From: Phoronis australis | Lineage: Eukaryota > Phoronida > Phoronidae | Length of the DNA: 64,000 nucleotides | Assembly (NCBI GenBank): GCA_002633005.1 | Contig: NMRA01000342.1 | Span: 398,056-462,055 of the forward strand | Direction: 5' to 3' | Shown here: positions 57,701 to 64,000 of the stretch, piece after piece | Numbering within the stretch: the stretch's first letter is position 1 | Layout of the letters: each line of letters begins with the position of its first letter | Position numbers and translations under genes: made by a program | The notes under the pieces: model-generated | Databases searched by the model: none | What the model saw: only the letters and a program-made list of their open reading frames with translations | Told to the model about the DNA's origin: nothing

Positions 57701-60410
57701 CTAGACTAAACGTTCACTGTACCAGACAGAGCTAGTTTAAAATGAATAATTCTACCGCAGTTAGCATCGAAAAGAACAATTGCCCTCTGGAAAGGGTCCG
57801 CCAAAAAGCCTAAAATAGCCCAATCAATTTCGACCGCTGTCTAATCTAGCTCAACGTTCCAACATCATGCCGTGGGTGAGATGTTTGGGGGTCTGTCGGG
57901 CCGTTCCCAAAGTTATTGCCATATACAAATTAGTGGCATGAAGTGAATCATTTGGAATTGGTTTTGTGCTACCTCGAATGTTTGAGGTAGCTATTTGGGT
58001 TTCTGGCGGGACTGACTTCACACGGTGACATTGGCCTGTTATGTGTCATTCAGTGCACAGCGCTGTGGGATTGATTTGCGACCAGTTTTCGACGGTAACG
58101 GAACTACATGACCTAATTTACATGTTGTTCGTACTTTAAACATCATTCCGTGGATAAGATTTTTGAGGGTTTCTGGTAAGTAATTTGTCTGTTTTATTTT
58201 GTCTGTGACCAGTGGCATATACTGAATCACGCGGAGATGTTTTTGTGTAACCTCAAATAGTTTAGCTGGCTCATTTTAGAGGGAATCATTTTAAGTTTCT
58301 GTCGGGACTTTTCCAGAGTCAAATTTATCTGTCATAGGTCTTGCAGTGTTCAATGAGGCACCATTGTTGATTTTAAGGAAACTTTGGTCGGTGCCTCGAA
58401 CATCTAACAAAGATAAATTTTTGGACCAACTTGAAGGTTCCCTGGAGATACTCATTTTGTGTAAACTGGGGTGAAGGCTAAATGTTCCTATTATCCGATG
58501 CAGGTACCTCCTTCATGTCTGCTAAGAGCTCTGGGTTGGTGATCTATAAGCACTGTAAGTATAGCACAGCAATGCATGTTTTCTCACCATGTAGCCATCT
58601 GCAAGCGACACCTTGGGACCTAACACGCCGTGATTGTTATTACCCGAGACGTCGTTACTTCCATGACGGTCGTTGAACGGCCACCATCCGACCGGATACG
58701 GCAGTTCTGGAACGAGAGATGATAAAACTGGATGAGACAGGGATTTTTTTCGAAAACAACCTCGGTTAACATAACCATGGCGACTACTAGGGTTACGCAA
58801 GTGATATTTCCACATGTGTCTGACTTGCAGTGAAGATGAACGTGTTCCTGAGCCTGGGAAGTGTATACTCTGTGGGACTGTGCGGCGGGGACGTTAAGGA
58901 CTTGGAGTGGATAGAAATTAACAGCTACACTGATGGTCAAAGAAAAGATTTAATGGACAAAACTAAATAATGAATTAGTTCATTCATTGAGGCTAGAAAT
59001 ATGAGTACCTTTATACTCGTGCTCAACTGAGACTTATGATCCCTAATTTTTGCCCTCTGTGATACATCTATATATAGATATCATGATGTAGAGACCAAAA
59101 CTAATTATTGGTCGTTATACAGGCCATATGGTGACCACAATCACGTGACATATAAGAACACAATTAGAACGAAGTACACGTAGTAGGTAAAATTGGTTCA
59201 TCACGTTGAATCCGCGCGTATGCCAAATAGCGCTGAAATGGCTAAAGACGATTATGGTCAAAGGTTTATGGTAGCATTGTCCAATGTAAACCAGTAGCAA
59301 AATCATAACTAATCCATGAATGATGGTAAAGTTATCAGTTATTCAACTCTATAAGACTGAGAGAAGTTTGATTACAGCTGCATTTCACCTGCCCTGATTA
59401 TCTCAACTAAAACACGGAGTAGGCATCAAGTTATTCTCACAAAATCAGTCCTATAGCATCCCTTACCGTGAGAGGATTTCCTTTCTGTCATAAACAAGAT
59501 TGTCGAAGCAGTCAGTGACTCAACAAAAGGCTTTATATTTTATTAGAGTAGGCCAGCCCAAAACTTGCGAATTCAAAAATGGCACACCATGGTACACATT
59601 GCCTATGACTCGAGTTGGTATCGGAAATAAAATCTTATCATGGTAATAATGGAAAATGTCTGGATCAATTAAATCCCCTTTAACATCTTGTGAATGTTAG
59701 TATTGAATTAATTGGATATGTTATCCCAGTTAATAGATTTATACTAAAATGCGTATTACCTTGTGGTATACAGTTGTATTTTATACTTTCCAACTCTGCG
59801 AAGGAGAGTTCTCGGTCATACAGATGTGTGCAGTACAGTCGACCGCCATTAAGTCTTCTAGCATCAGTTCCTAACGCCCCCATACGTGCAGTTCCGTCAG
59901 TTCCACTCGCAACTCTGCCAACAAACTTTTCAAACGTTTTCACTGAGTTTACATACATCCTAAGGATCCCCGACTCATAACTGTAGGTGCTGGCTACGAA
60001 GAACCAGTTGTCATCACTGAAAGACCCCGTTTCTTCGTAATAATGTGAGCCTCCCCCTCCATTAGGATAATATAAAGCAGTAGATAAACAATCTGCCGTC
60101 GGGTACTGCCACACAATGAATCCGTGAGGAGCCGAACCGCTCACCATGTTGAAAAGTGGGGCTTGGGTAACGCCGCCTGTTGGGTAGAACCATGCTGCGT
60201 AAGAGACGGAATACTTAACGTCCAGCTTTCCGTTGTTCGGAATTTCAACATAGGAGTTCTCTGTTCCAGCAAACTTCACTGCTCCTTGCACTTGCCCCTG
60301 CGGTCCGGTGTCATACGCAACATTACTGAACGTAGCGTGATTTCCGTTTCCGCTGAGGTCTTTTCCTCCATAGGTGGAATCCAGTACCCATAATCCAACT
60401 GGACGGCGAC
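37823..60410 (-). CDS. Modular extracellular protein LamG-LamG-LamG-F5/8C-LamG-PAN; 12 exons, 5' end missing
   Basis: Twelve - strand exons join in frame over 22.6 kb: 60410-59760, 58706-58588, 56409-56062, 53306-53102, 49161-48922, 47699-47500, 46373-46178, 45144-44966, 42808-42673, 42049-41882, 39392-38712 and 38106-37823. They encode at least 1135 aa: four laminin-G/concanavalin-like domains (about 217, 224, 212 and 227 aa), one discoidin-type F5/8C domain (161 aa) between the third and fourth, and a C-terminal PAN/apple-like domain of about 93 aa. All domain borders are phase-1 introns splitting a G-initial codon; introns inside domains are phase 0 or 1. Such domains bind carbohydrates, phospholipids or protein ligands, so an adhesive or recognition role outside the cell is likely. 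The signal-peptide exon was not identified and may lie beyond the window. No transmembrane segment follows the PAN domain. Confidence 0.85.
38300..38602. repeat. hAT-like MITE with nested family-C element
   Basis: Starts ggcggatccaggattttgag and ends aaatccgccactg, as at 25289 and 62550, but is about twice as long. An insert at about 38364-38508 starts gtgcgcgcccagcctaaaat and ends ctgggtgtacgcg, a short relative of the element at 31260-31490. Located in the intron between exons 11 and 12. Confidence 0.65.
38712..39392 (-). CDS. Exon 11: LamG domain 4, single exon
   Basis: A 681-base exon, phase 1 on both sides, after acceptor ataactttgcag and before gtgagt. It starts (G)SSLPRPVALWPM and encodes a whole domain: YVEIPNVGGNIDVRYSFTW, then HVSITYDYHTGMTKFWIDG, then GVRIGRRDDMSDTRYFKG and ISCVQLYDIALNAHQI with a closing NC. 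These are the strands and terminal Cys pair of LamG-like (Laminin_G_3 type) domains. There is no intron inside the domain, unlike LamG2 and LamG3. Confidence 0.9.
39720..39908 (+). repeat. (CA)n microsatellite with caaacaca phase
   Basis: About 60 bases of pure ca followed by about 125 bases in which aa interrupts the run every 6-8 bases. All open frames over it are artefacts of the repeat. Intronic. Confidence 0.98.
40480..41420 (+). pseudogene. Tc1-like transposase relic
   Basis: With frameshifts and stops, the + strand shows Tc1-type transposase motifs in order: a helix-turn-helix stretch GPFEPREVANNFDVSVSTVKHL (in part), NRHITA-like regions near 40680, MFSDES-type and R-F-C remnants near 40890-40920, GGSVMVWGG-like sequence near 41000, a FVRTLGQNGILQ stretch near 41100, KS-PDLNPIE-like sequence near 41215, and a C-terminal end with IPQHRIQCLIRSMRERCIVVV to about 41420. 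The DD(34)E catalytic core is disrupted. Inverted terminal repeats were not identified. It lies in the intron between exons 10 and 11 on the opposite strand. Confidence 0.8.
41882..42049 (-). CDS. Exon 10: F5/8 type C domain, C-terminal third
   Basis: A 168-base exon after acceptor cctttttccag and before gtgagt, phase 1 on both sides. It encodes (G)ESPYTFTGNYDQDTVIKH, then ARYVRVFPMTW and MRWELY. The FxGNxDxDTVxxH and ARYVRxxPxxW...RxEL pattern is diagnostic for discoidin/F5-8C domains. Confidence 0.9.
42301..42390 (+). repeat. Degenerate ggcggat-family MITE fragment
   Basis: Starts agagacggatctaaagggggg and has c-rich patches and gcagttcgggggtgctaatg, as in the other small hAT-like elements. 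Ends are not clear. It lies in the intron between exons 9 and 10. Confidence 0.45.
42673..42808 (-). CDS. Exon 9: F5/8 type C domain, middle
   Basis: The exon follows acceptor ttacatgtag and starts VDLGKVYYILAIATQGRN, the conserved second block of F5-8C domains (VDLG...I..IATQGR). It continues NQYVMSYRLQYG, which aligns with the VxSYKLxYS stretch. It ends at tacg before gtatgt, phase 0 in and phase 1 out. I found it by reading the - strand between the two flanking exons; no long open frame marks it. Confidence 0.85.
42973..43486 (+). mobile_element. Dispersed repeat family B, copy 3 (about 514 bp)
   Basis: The left end aaggctaatgtaggaccct and the right end aaggtcctacataacctt are inverted, giving the clearest ends of the family. 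The interior shares the cagatactatg, catgattttcgtgga and ggcatgtcgataa blocks with the other copies. Intronic in the - strand gene. No coding capacity. Confidence 0.7.
44966..45144 (-). CDS. Exon 8: F5/8 type C domain, N-terminal third
   Basis: Encodes (E)PFNRALISPLANSSFS, then GPERSRLHTRAFHAGG and AWSAKAGCTSYCWIQ, the expected first block of an F5-8C domain (small-residue start, G..RARL, GAW.......WIQ). The donor is gtaggt in phase 0. The acceptor is less certain: gtacattgtag at 45145 keeps the phase-1 join, but agag at about 45132 would also fit and drop four codons. Confidence 0.78.
46178..46373 (-). CDS. Exon 7: LamG domain 3, C-terminal part
   Basis: After acceptor ttttggaattccag it starts IWVDAKETAYNHIG, then VRVGARQNDTRLFRG and LSCLQLYNVALSQSQI with a closing LCAKSG. 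These are the last strands and Cys pair of LamG. Phase 0 in, phase 1 out. Confidence 0.88.
47500..47699 (-). CDS. Exon 6: LamG domain 3, middle
   Basis: After acceptor gttctcgtttcag it continues (N)TTDYMSGPVLSYAGL and ends NKWNYLAVTYDYSLGEYK before gtaaga. WNYLAVTYDY is the conserved LamG core strand. Phase 1 in, phase 0 out. Confidence 0.88.
48143..48297 (+). mobile_element. MITE family A, copy 3
   Basis: About 155 bases bounded by cgttcagtaacgctaggacc and gtcctagcgttactgaacg. In this copy the two ends are inverted over about 19 bases without mismatch. Intronic between exons 5 and 6. Confidence 0.82.
48922..49161 (-). CDS. Exon 5: LamG domain 3, N-terminal part
   Basis: After acceptor tttccttatag it starts (V)DPPDPLGFWKLNG and contains GRMDGALCFNASSSSHVEIP and FSFTFAAFVYVK, the opening strands of LamG. 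The donor is gtacga in phase 1 after a Lys codon, weaker than its neighbours, but it joins exon 6 in frame as KNTTDYM. Phase 1 on both sides. Confidence 0.82.
49170..53090. other. Intron 4 of the LamG gene; no gene seen
   Basis: About 3.9 kb between exons 4 and 5. I see no further exon: the frame joins directly across it. Open frames of up to 94 codons on the + strand (49561-49845) have no recognisable motif. Confidence 0.5.
53102..53306 (-). CDS. Exon 4: LamG domain 2, C-terminal part
   Basis: After acceptor cacattcatttcag it starts MYHEGTNVLEETVG and continues YHARIGARDETASDARYFKG and ITCVRMFDMALPEVDI with a closing RCEPS. The donor is gtaagt. Phase 0 in, phase 1 out. The internal Met is not a start codon. 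Confidence 0.9.
53655..54160 (+). repeat. Possible solo-LTR-like remnant
   Basis: The stretch starts near tgttgaggtata and ends near acggtaaca, with a short frame after it, and is followed by acttgcgcccaccc, which resembles a primer-binding site next to an LTR. There is no matching second LTR or target duplication that I can see. Weak evidence only. Confidence 0.25.
54953..55137 (+). CDS. Unassigned + strand exon-like open frame
   Basis: A strong acceptor-like tract (caaccttttttcacag) precedes a 61-codon frame read in phase 1, starting (G)VIAIEPSEHHFTEMKRK and ending SSQARFQG then tga. About 60 bases further on is an A-rich run (55199-55210). Composition looks protein-like, but I recognise no family and found no upstream exon. 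It lies inside an intron of the - strand gene. It may be a last exon, a retrocopy fragment or chance. Confidence 0.3.
55219..55400 (-). mobile_element. LINE 3' end, minus orientation
   Basis: On the - strand the segment reads ttttcctaaaggagactgg then cagacttgaaaactttctt, ending the coding region as in the copy at 56490-56998, followed by caatgggcccaaccatgagg and a perfect 13-base hairpin (aggtggtctgatg with its mirror). Only the last 180 bases of the element remain. Confidence 0.75.
56062..56409 (-). CDS. Exon 3: LamG domain 2, middle
   Basis: A 348-base exon after acceptor acactattacag and before gtatga, phase 0 on both sides. It starts GEAAGSYKLIGELDSNIHIP, then ALDVRYSITWLAHVYVG and ends NAWNYLAVTYDYDTGILK. 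These are the core LamG strands. A broken duplicate of its first 100 bases lies at 32588-32740, and opposite-facing LINE 3' ends flank it. Confidence 0.92.
56490..56998 (+). pseudogene. LINE 3' end with CCHC-type knuckle, plus orientation
   Basis: The + strand frame carries VIKILTSHWNL, then after a one-base shift CPECGTDVETPKHLVESCSAF and later FLKQTGRLENFLHEES then stop. The C-x2-C-x8-H-x4-C knuckle following an LTxH motif is the C-terminal signature of RNase H-bearing non-LTR retrotransposons. The 3' untranslated part (56900-56998) contains aatgggcccaacc and aggcctgcggacgtctgatg. A frameshift and 5' truncation make it inactive. Confidence 0.78.
57180..58440. repeat. Inverted array of a degenerate repeat unit
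   Basis: A motif agcatgccgtggg with neighbours occurs four times: twice inverted (near 57190 and 57675) and twice direct (near 57867 and 58142). The direct units share cattccgtgg, agatttttgagggt or agatgtttgggggt, agtggcat, tgaatca and acctc.aat blocks at a period of about 277 bases. The inverted half faces them, giving a large imperfect palindrome. No transposase is visible. It lies in the intron between exons 2 and 3. Confidence 0.6.
58588..58706 (-). CDS. Exon 2: LamG domain 2, N-terminal part
   Basis: After acceptor catctctcgttccag it starts (E)LPYPVGWWPFNDRHGS and continues DVSGNNNHGVLG, the first strand and turn of LamG, ending LADGYM before gtgaga. Phase 1 in, phase 0 out, joining exon 3 in frame. 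Confidence 0.87.
59760..60410 (-). CDS. Exon 1 found: LamG domain 1, single exon
   Basis: A 651-base exon, phase 1 on both sides, after acceptor tatgttccttag and before gtaata. It starts (G)RRPVGLWVLDS, then DLSGNGNHATF, AVKFAGTENSYVEIP, LDVKYSVSYAAWFYP, FFVASTYSYESGILRMYV and LYCTHLYDRELSFAEL with a closing NC. A complete LamG domain with no internal intron, like LamG4. It cannot be the true first exon because it starts mid-codon and has no signal peptide. Confidence 0.9.
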
Positions 60411-60552
60411 CTAAGGAACATAATTATTTTCAGTTGGATAACACATCAATAGTACCTGGTTATTGATACGTTTGTGATATAAAATAGTAGACACCAATTG
60501 ACCTGTTGAATCAGTTTTGTAGATGTACAAGTGGCAATCAAGAGTCATTTAC

Positions 60553-60574
60553 CTGACGCGAGTCGGTTATTCAT
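60553..60574 (-). CDS. Weak candidate upstream exon of LamG gene
   Basis: On the - strand an ATG opens MNNRLAS and reaches a donor-like cag then gtaaat in phase 1, which would join LamG1 in frame. It lacks a signal peptide; the short open frame preceding the ATG (FCFIFCRELY) is hydrophobic but lacks an acceptor. I list it only as the nearest phase-compatible donor. Confidence 0.15.
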
Positions 60575-60887
60575 ATACAGTTCACGACAAAAATAAAACA
60601 AAATTAACCGGTATTCCTGAGCTCGAGCAAAATTGTCTTGATGACCGCTGAGTACAAGCGGAATTCGCCATCTGAGTAGCTAGGGTGGTGCTTCACAACG
60701 ACTGAACACTGGTCATGGCGGTATTTTATCCGATCGCTTTTATGTGCATTACAACATATTCTACACGTGCTTTATTCCCACAAATGCTACACAATAATGC
60801 GCAGACGAGATTTTAAAGTATAACATTACACTTCTTGTAAGCATTTACCGGATAGCGAGGCGCGCCGTGTTAACAAAGGATTCTGGG

Positions 60888-60921
60888 ATGGCGGTCATCT
60901 CGACAGGCATCGCCAGCAGAC
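60888..60921 (+). promoter_or_regulatory. Possible + strand transcription start / first exon
   Basis: The sequence ggattctgggatggcgg resembles a YY1-type initiator (atggcgg) seen around starts of broadly expressed genes. It opens MAVISTGIASR and meets a consensus donor (gac then gtaagt) at 60922. An acceptor (tttctctataatgttgcag) follows at 60976, but the joined frame stops after 24 codons. It may start a non-coding RNA or a gene whose frame I have not solved. Confidence 0.25.
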
Positions 60922-61133
60922 GTAAGTATGCAATATGAAGAGATCACGTCATTTTTGTTTCTCTATAATGTTGCAGAAGCTCAATTTGCCATCGATACGA
61001 ATGAACAAGAAGCCTGACTCCATTGAAAATGAAGTGCCAGATTACCAAGGAGACGATCGCCTGCGTGATCTTCGCATCCCACAAATTTGGACTCCGCGAT
61101 GCGCCCACTTCGATTTTCGCAATCGTTAATTTA

Positions 61134-61660
61134 TTGAGGACCCTTGAAAATTGCAGGTTTAGCTCATTTCGGAACACCGTATCTCATAAAAGGCTGATCA
61201 TATTCATATGGAATTTTCAGATACCATGTTGCATGCATTTTCCTCCAAAACGCGCTTAGGAATTGTACTTAAATTTTCTACTTTTACATGAGGCGTTAAC
61301 AAAAGTAGGACTTTCACGACTTTCATGAAAGAACGAAATATTATTTCTGAAAATTGTTACAGCATTTTTAAGATATACTCATGAACATTTACGTAAGTTT
61401 AAATTTGATTACATTATTGATAACGCTGTTTTTCCGTTTGCTTAAATTTGCTAAAAAAGACATAGTCACGGGAATCTGAATTAATTGCAAATTTGTAGAA
61501 AATCTAAAATCAAGTTCTACTTGTTTTCTGCATTCATAAAAGATATCCTTCTGCTGTGTTGCATGCATGGTGTTACAGATATCCTTCCGCAGTGTTGAAT
61601 CTATGGTGTTACAGATATTTGTCTAAATACACAGATTTGTCAATAAAATATGAATAAGTT
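61134..61660 (+). mobile_element. Dispersed repeat family B, copy 4
   Basis: Shares ttgaggacccttgaaaattg, ctcatttcggaacacc, ttcagataccatg, gactttcatgaaag and cacagatttgtcaataaaat blocks with the family, in the same order as at 13381 and 42973. A 38-base segment around gttacagatatccttc is doubled at about 61538-61615. Non-coding. Confidence 0.62.
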
Positions 61661-62549
61661 TTAAAAAGTCAACACCATTTATTAATCTACAATTTCATAT
61701 TCTTTAGTTAGTATTATAATTGTATACTTTCTTGCTTTGTCAACATGCTGGGCTTCACGGATTTAGTGAAAATTGCAAACTAATTCCTTATCTCTGTGAT
61801 TGCTTAGCCAAATTAGCTAAAAACACAACATATAGCGATGATGTGAATATGAAGTAGTTTGAAAATTGCCAAATGTTTCGAGAACGTGTTTTGTGGCGAA
61901 AATTATCCTCCAAAAGTCATTGAATCGTGTCCAGTAAGTATCGTGACCTGGTGCTGGGAAATAACACTGCATGATGCCGGCTATTTTGACCAGCAAGGTA
62001 TGTTATTAGTGCAAAGGCCACCTATTTTTAAAATTGTTTTCACGTTCACAAATTGTCACTGAATACAACTACACTATCGTGGATCATGTTAAATTAGTAT
62101 TGCCTTTTAGTATTTTCTACACATTAAAACACATGCAGTTAGGAGCGTGCAAATACTGCTCTGAACCCCCAGGAAAGCCGCCTTTGAAAACAATTTTCTT
62201 TGTTCATATTCAGGGATAAAGCACCTTTCTAATGCGAGAATTACACATGCTAAAACCATAGACTGAATGGATCTGACTGTTGATTCCTCGAACTTTATTG
62301 ACTTGAGTTTGAATTTTCCTATTTCACCTTTACCTAGCACTGCGTGGGATGTTGCAGTGCTCTTATCTGATTTAGTTGTGGAGACATTTTGAGCAGGTGC
62401 AGTTGAAATTTTCCTCAAACAATAATAATTTTTGTAAGCATTTCTATACATAGATATCGGGTTTTCTGCAGCGTCATATACCCCAATTTAACAAGCATTC
62501 CGTAGTATCTAGTAACGACTGATTCATTTTCAATGAGGAAACCTTTTCA
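61661..62549. other. No gene confirmed
   Basis: One - strand frame (62451-62107) contains a Ser/Thr/Lys-rich run, STAPAQNVSTTKSDKSTATS, followed by a donor-like ctag then gtaaag at 62335 in phase 1. It could be a stalk-like exon of the - strand gene, but no good acceptor or signal peptide accompanies it. Confidence 0.25.
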
Positions 62550-62697
62550 GGGGCGGATCCAGGATTTTGAGTTAGGGGGGGCCAGGGCAGAGTATTAGCC
62601 AGGATTTTGCCGTCAGACATTCGCACCCCCGTACTGACAAATGGAATCTGGGAGAATTTTAGGGGGGGCATGGCCCCCTTGGCCCCGCCACTGCTTT
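62550..62697 (+). mobile_element. hAT-like MITE, complete copy
   Basis: Starts ggggcggatccaggattttg, contains cagagtattagccaggattt and attcgcacccccg, a poly-G run, and ends ggccccgccactgc. Nearly identical to 25289-25456, so the family was recently mobile. Confidence 0.78.
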
Positions 62698-63373
62698 TGC
62701 TGCACACGATTGATAGTTTACTATGAAAATGTTGTCATCCCGTGAAACAGTGTGTCAATAGATAGGCCTGTAAACAAGATCAGCTGTTTCAAAAGTCTAT
62801 ACAATGTAGGTCTGAACGACTGTTTTCATTCAATGAAAGTGTGACTTGATACGACAGTGCCATTACGTTTGCATGTGTGATTTTCACGAGTTCTATATAT
62901 CCCAAAAGTACGACCAGTGAAGAAGTTCAACACCAATTCACAGTACATTTAATATCCATGGTCAAACACGATACGAGACGCCTGTTAGTACCGTACATGT
63001 AGATGAAGTGACAGCTAATAGTAAGGGAAATTTGTATTATGCTGATACAGCCCGTAGAGTCAACATCTCGATTTTGCACAATATTTCACGGGGTGATACC
63101 ATGGAAGAAACAAACACCTCTGTTGGATATATCACACAAACGTGATCAATTACGGATTCAAATTAATAATTGACGCCAAATTGATGGTATCGATTTCTTC
63201 AACGCCCTTTATCCTATTCTCATTGATTACTTTTACCAGTATGTTATAACCTGTGAAAAGAGGAGCGCTTGAAACGTTGGGCAATAAATATAATCCATAG
63301 AGACTTTCGTAGCAATGTATTTTATAAAATACAACTTAGTTTTCCCCGTCAGTTACTGCTATTTACATCTTTT

Positions 63374-63610
63374 AAAGTCATGTAGGACCCTAGAAAAATG
63401 TCCAAATTCGGCTAACTGTTGAAAATCATGTCACAGAAATGACTGATCGTATCGATGTGAAACATTTACATATCATACTTGTTGAAGTGTTCTCCAAGAT
63501 CGTTTTAGGAAATGTTTGTAAAATACTCCGCTTTACATGAGCGACTGTCAAAAATAGGACTTTTATGACAGTTATGGAAAAATTCAAAAGTTTCATAAAA
63601 CAAAAGCGAG
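63374..63610 (+). repeat. Dispersed repeat family B, truncated copy 5
   Basis: Starts aaagtcatgtaggacccta, then tgtccaaattcggctaac and ttctccaagatcg, as in the other copies, and ends within the cttttatgacagttatgg block. The rest is missing. Confidence 0.58.
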
Positions 63611-63640
63611 CGCTTACATCAAACGAGTTTGGCCACGTTA

Positions 63641-63680
63641 AAAAACAATTGCAGGCGGTCTGATATCGTCCGGTTACCTA
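63641..63680 (-). repeat. SINE tail fragment
   Basis: On the - strand it reads gatatcagaccgcctgcaattg followed by a T run, matching the tail end of the SINE at 19845-20062. The sequence beside it (63680-63833) has a ccgccatcttg motif and an ATG-donor pair (atgagacaaaaatcg then gtgagt), which could be the first exon of another + strand gene running off the window. Confidence 0.4.
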
Positions 63681-64000
63681 TTTTCGTCAGGCTCCAAAGT
63701 TCGTCCGCCATCTTGTTTCGCGTGCAGCGCAACCACGCGGGACTTAGCGTTCCAATTTGGAGTTCTCGTCTGCACGTTAGGTACTAACTTATCGGAAGAG
63801 ACACGTATCAAAGTAATGAGACAAAAATCGGTGAGTTTACCGATTGTTTTTTAAAACCACTTAAAAATCAGTAGATTTTACTAATACACTTTTTTGTGCG
63901 TTTTCAGAAGATGTTTTCGAATTTAAATTTTCTTCCGACGGGACACAAAACATGATCCAGGGTTTGTTTATGCAATGTATCTGTTTTTCCCAGGCACTAG

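Noticed and set aside
60935-61129. 64-codon + strand protein near the possible promoter
   Set aside because: Its frame does not join the candidate first exon (60888-60921, phase 1), and its end runs up to a dispersed repeat. Not enough support for a coding call.

Overview
The window is animal genomic DNA: AT-rich, intron-dense and full of transposon remnants, with two assembly gaps (positions 2774-3129 and 33900-34013). Nothing bacterial is present. Extracellular domains joined at phase-1 introns, tRNA-derived SINEs, Penelope, Gypsy, Tc1, hAT-like and Kolobok-like relics, and frequent acatgta motifs suggest a marine invertebrate. A hemichordate or cephalochordate-like deuterostome is my best guess, but the species cannot be read from the sequence.

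Two spliced genes can be reconstructed from splice sites and reading phase. On the + strand (14164-27217, eight exons) lies a complete 197-aa secreted protein. It has a signal peptide, a Thr/Pro/Ser/Ala-rich mucin-like stalk encoded by five tiny phase 1-1 exons, a ten-cysteine Ly6/uPAR (LU) domain split over two exons, and a hydrophobic C-terminus expected to direct a GPI anchor. On the - strand (60410-37823, twelve exons found, 5' end not found) lies a modular extracellular protein of at least 1135 aa: LamG, LamG, LamG, F5/8 type C, LamG, then a PAN/apple-like domain and stop. Every domain boundary is a phase-1 intron, the hallmark of exon shuffling. The genes converge tail to tail on a roughly 10-kb transposon-rich block.

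Layout: 1-13400 holds no recognised host gene; it has a 5'-truncated Penelope-like element with a GIY-YIG domain (about 3130-4200) and several inverted-repeat elements. 13400-27217 is the LU gene, its introns carrying a Kolobok-like element, a SINE, a LINE RNase H relic, tandem repeats and an element with a clean 9-bp target duplication. 27218-37822 is repeat-rich: a decayed Gypsy element interrupted by two small elements, an orphan LamG pseudo-exon beside it, and a foldback element. 37823-60410 is the LamG/F5-8C/PAN gene, with a Tc1-like relic, microsatellites and an inverted pair of LINE 3' ends around one coding exon. 60411-64000 has repeats and weak exon candidates.

Both proteins are predicted to act at the cell surface or outside the cell. 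The sequence gives no evidence that they work together.
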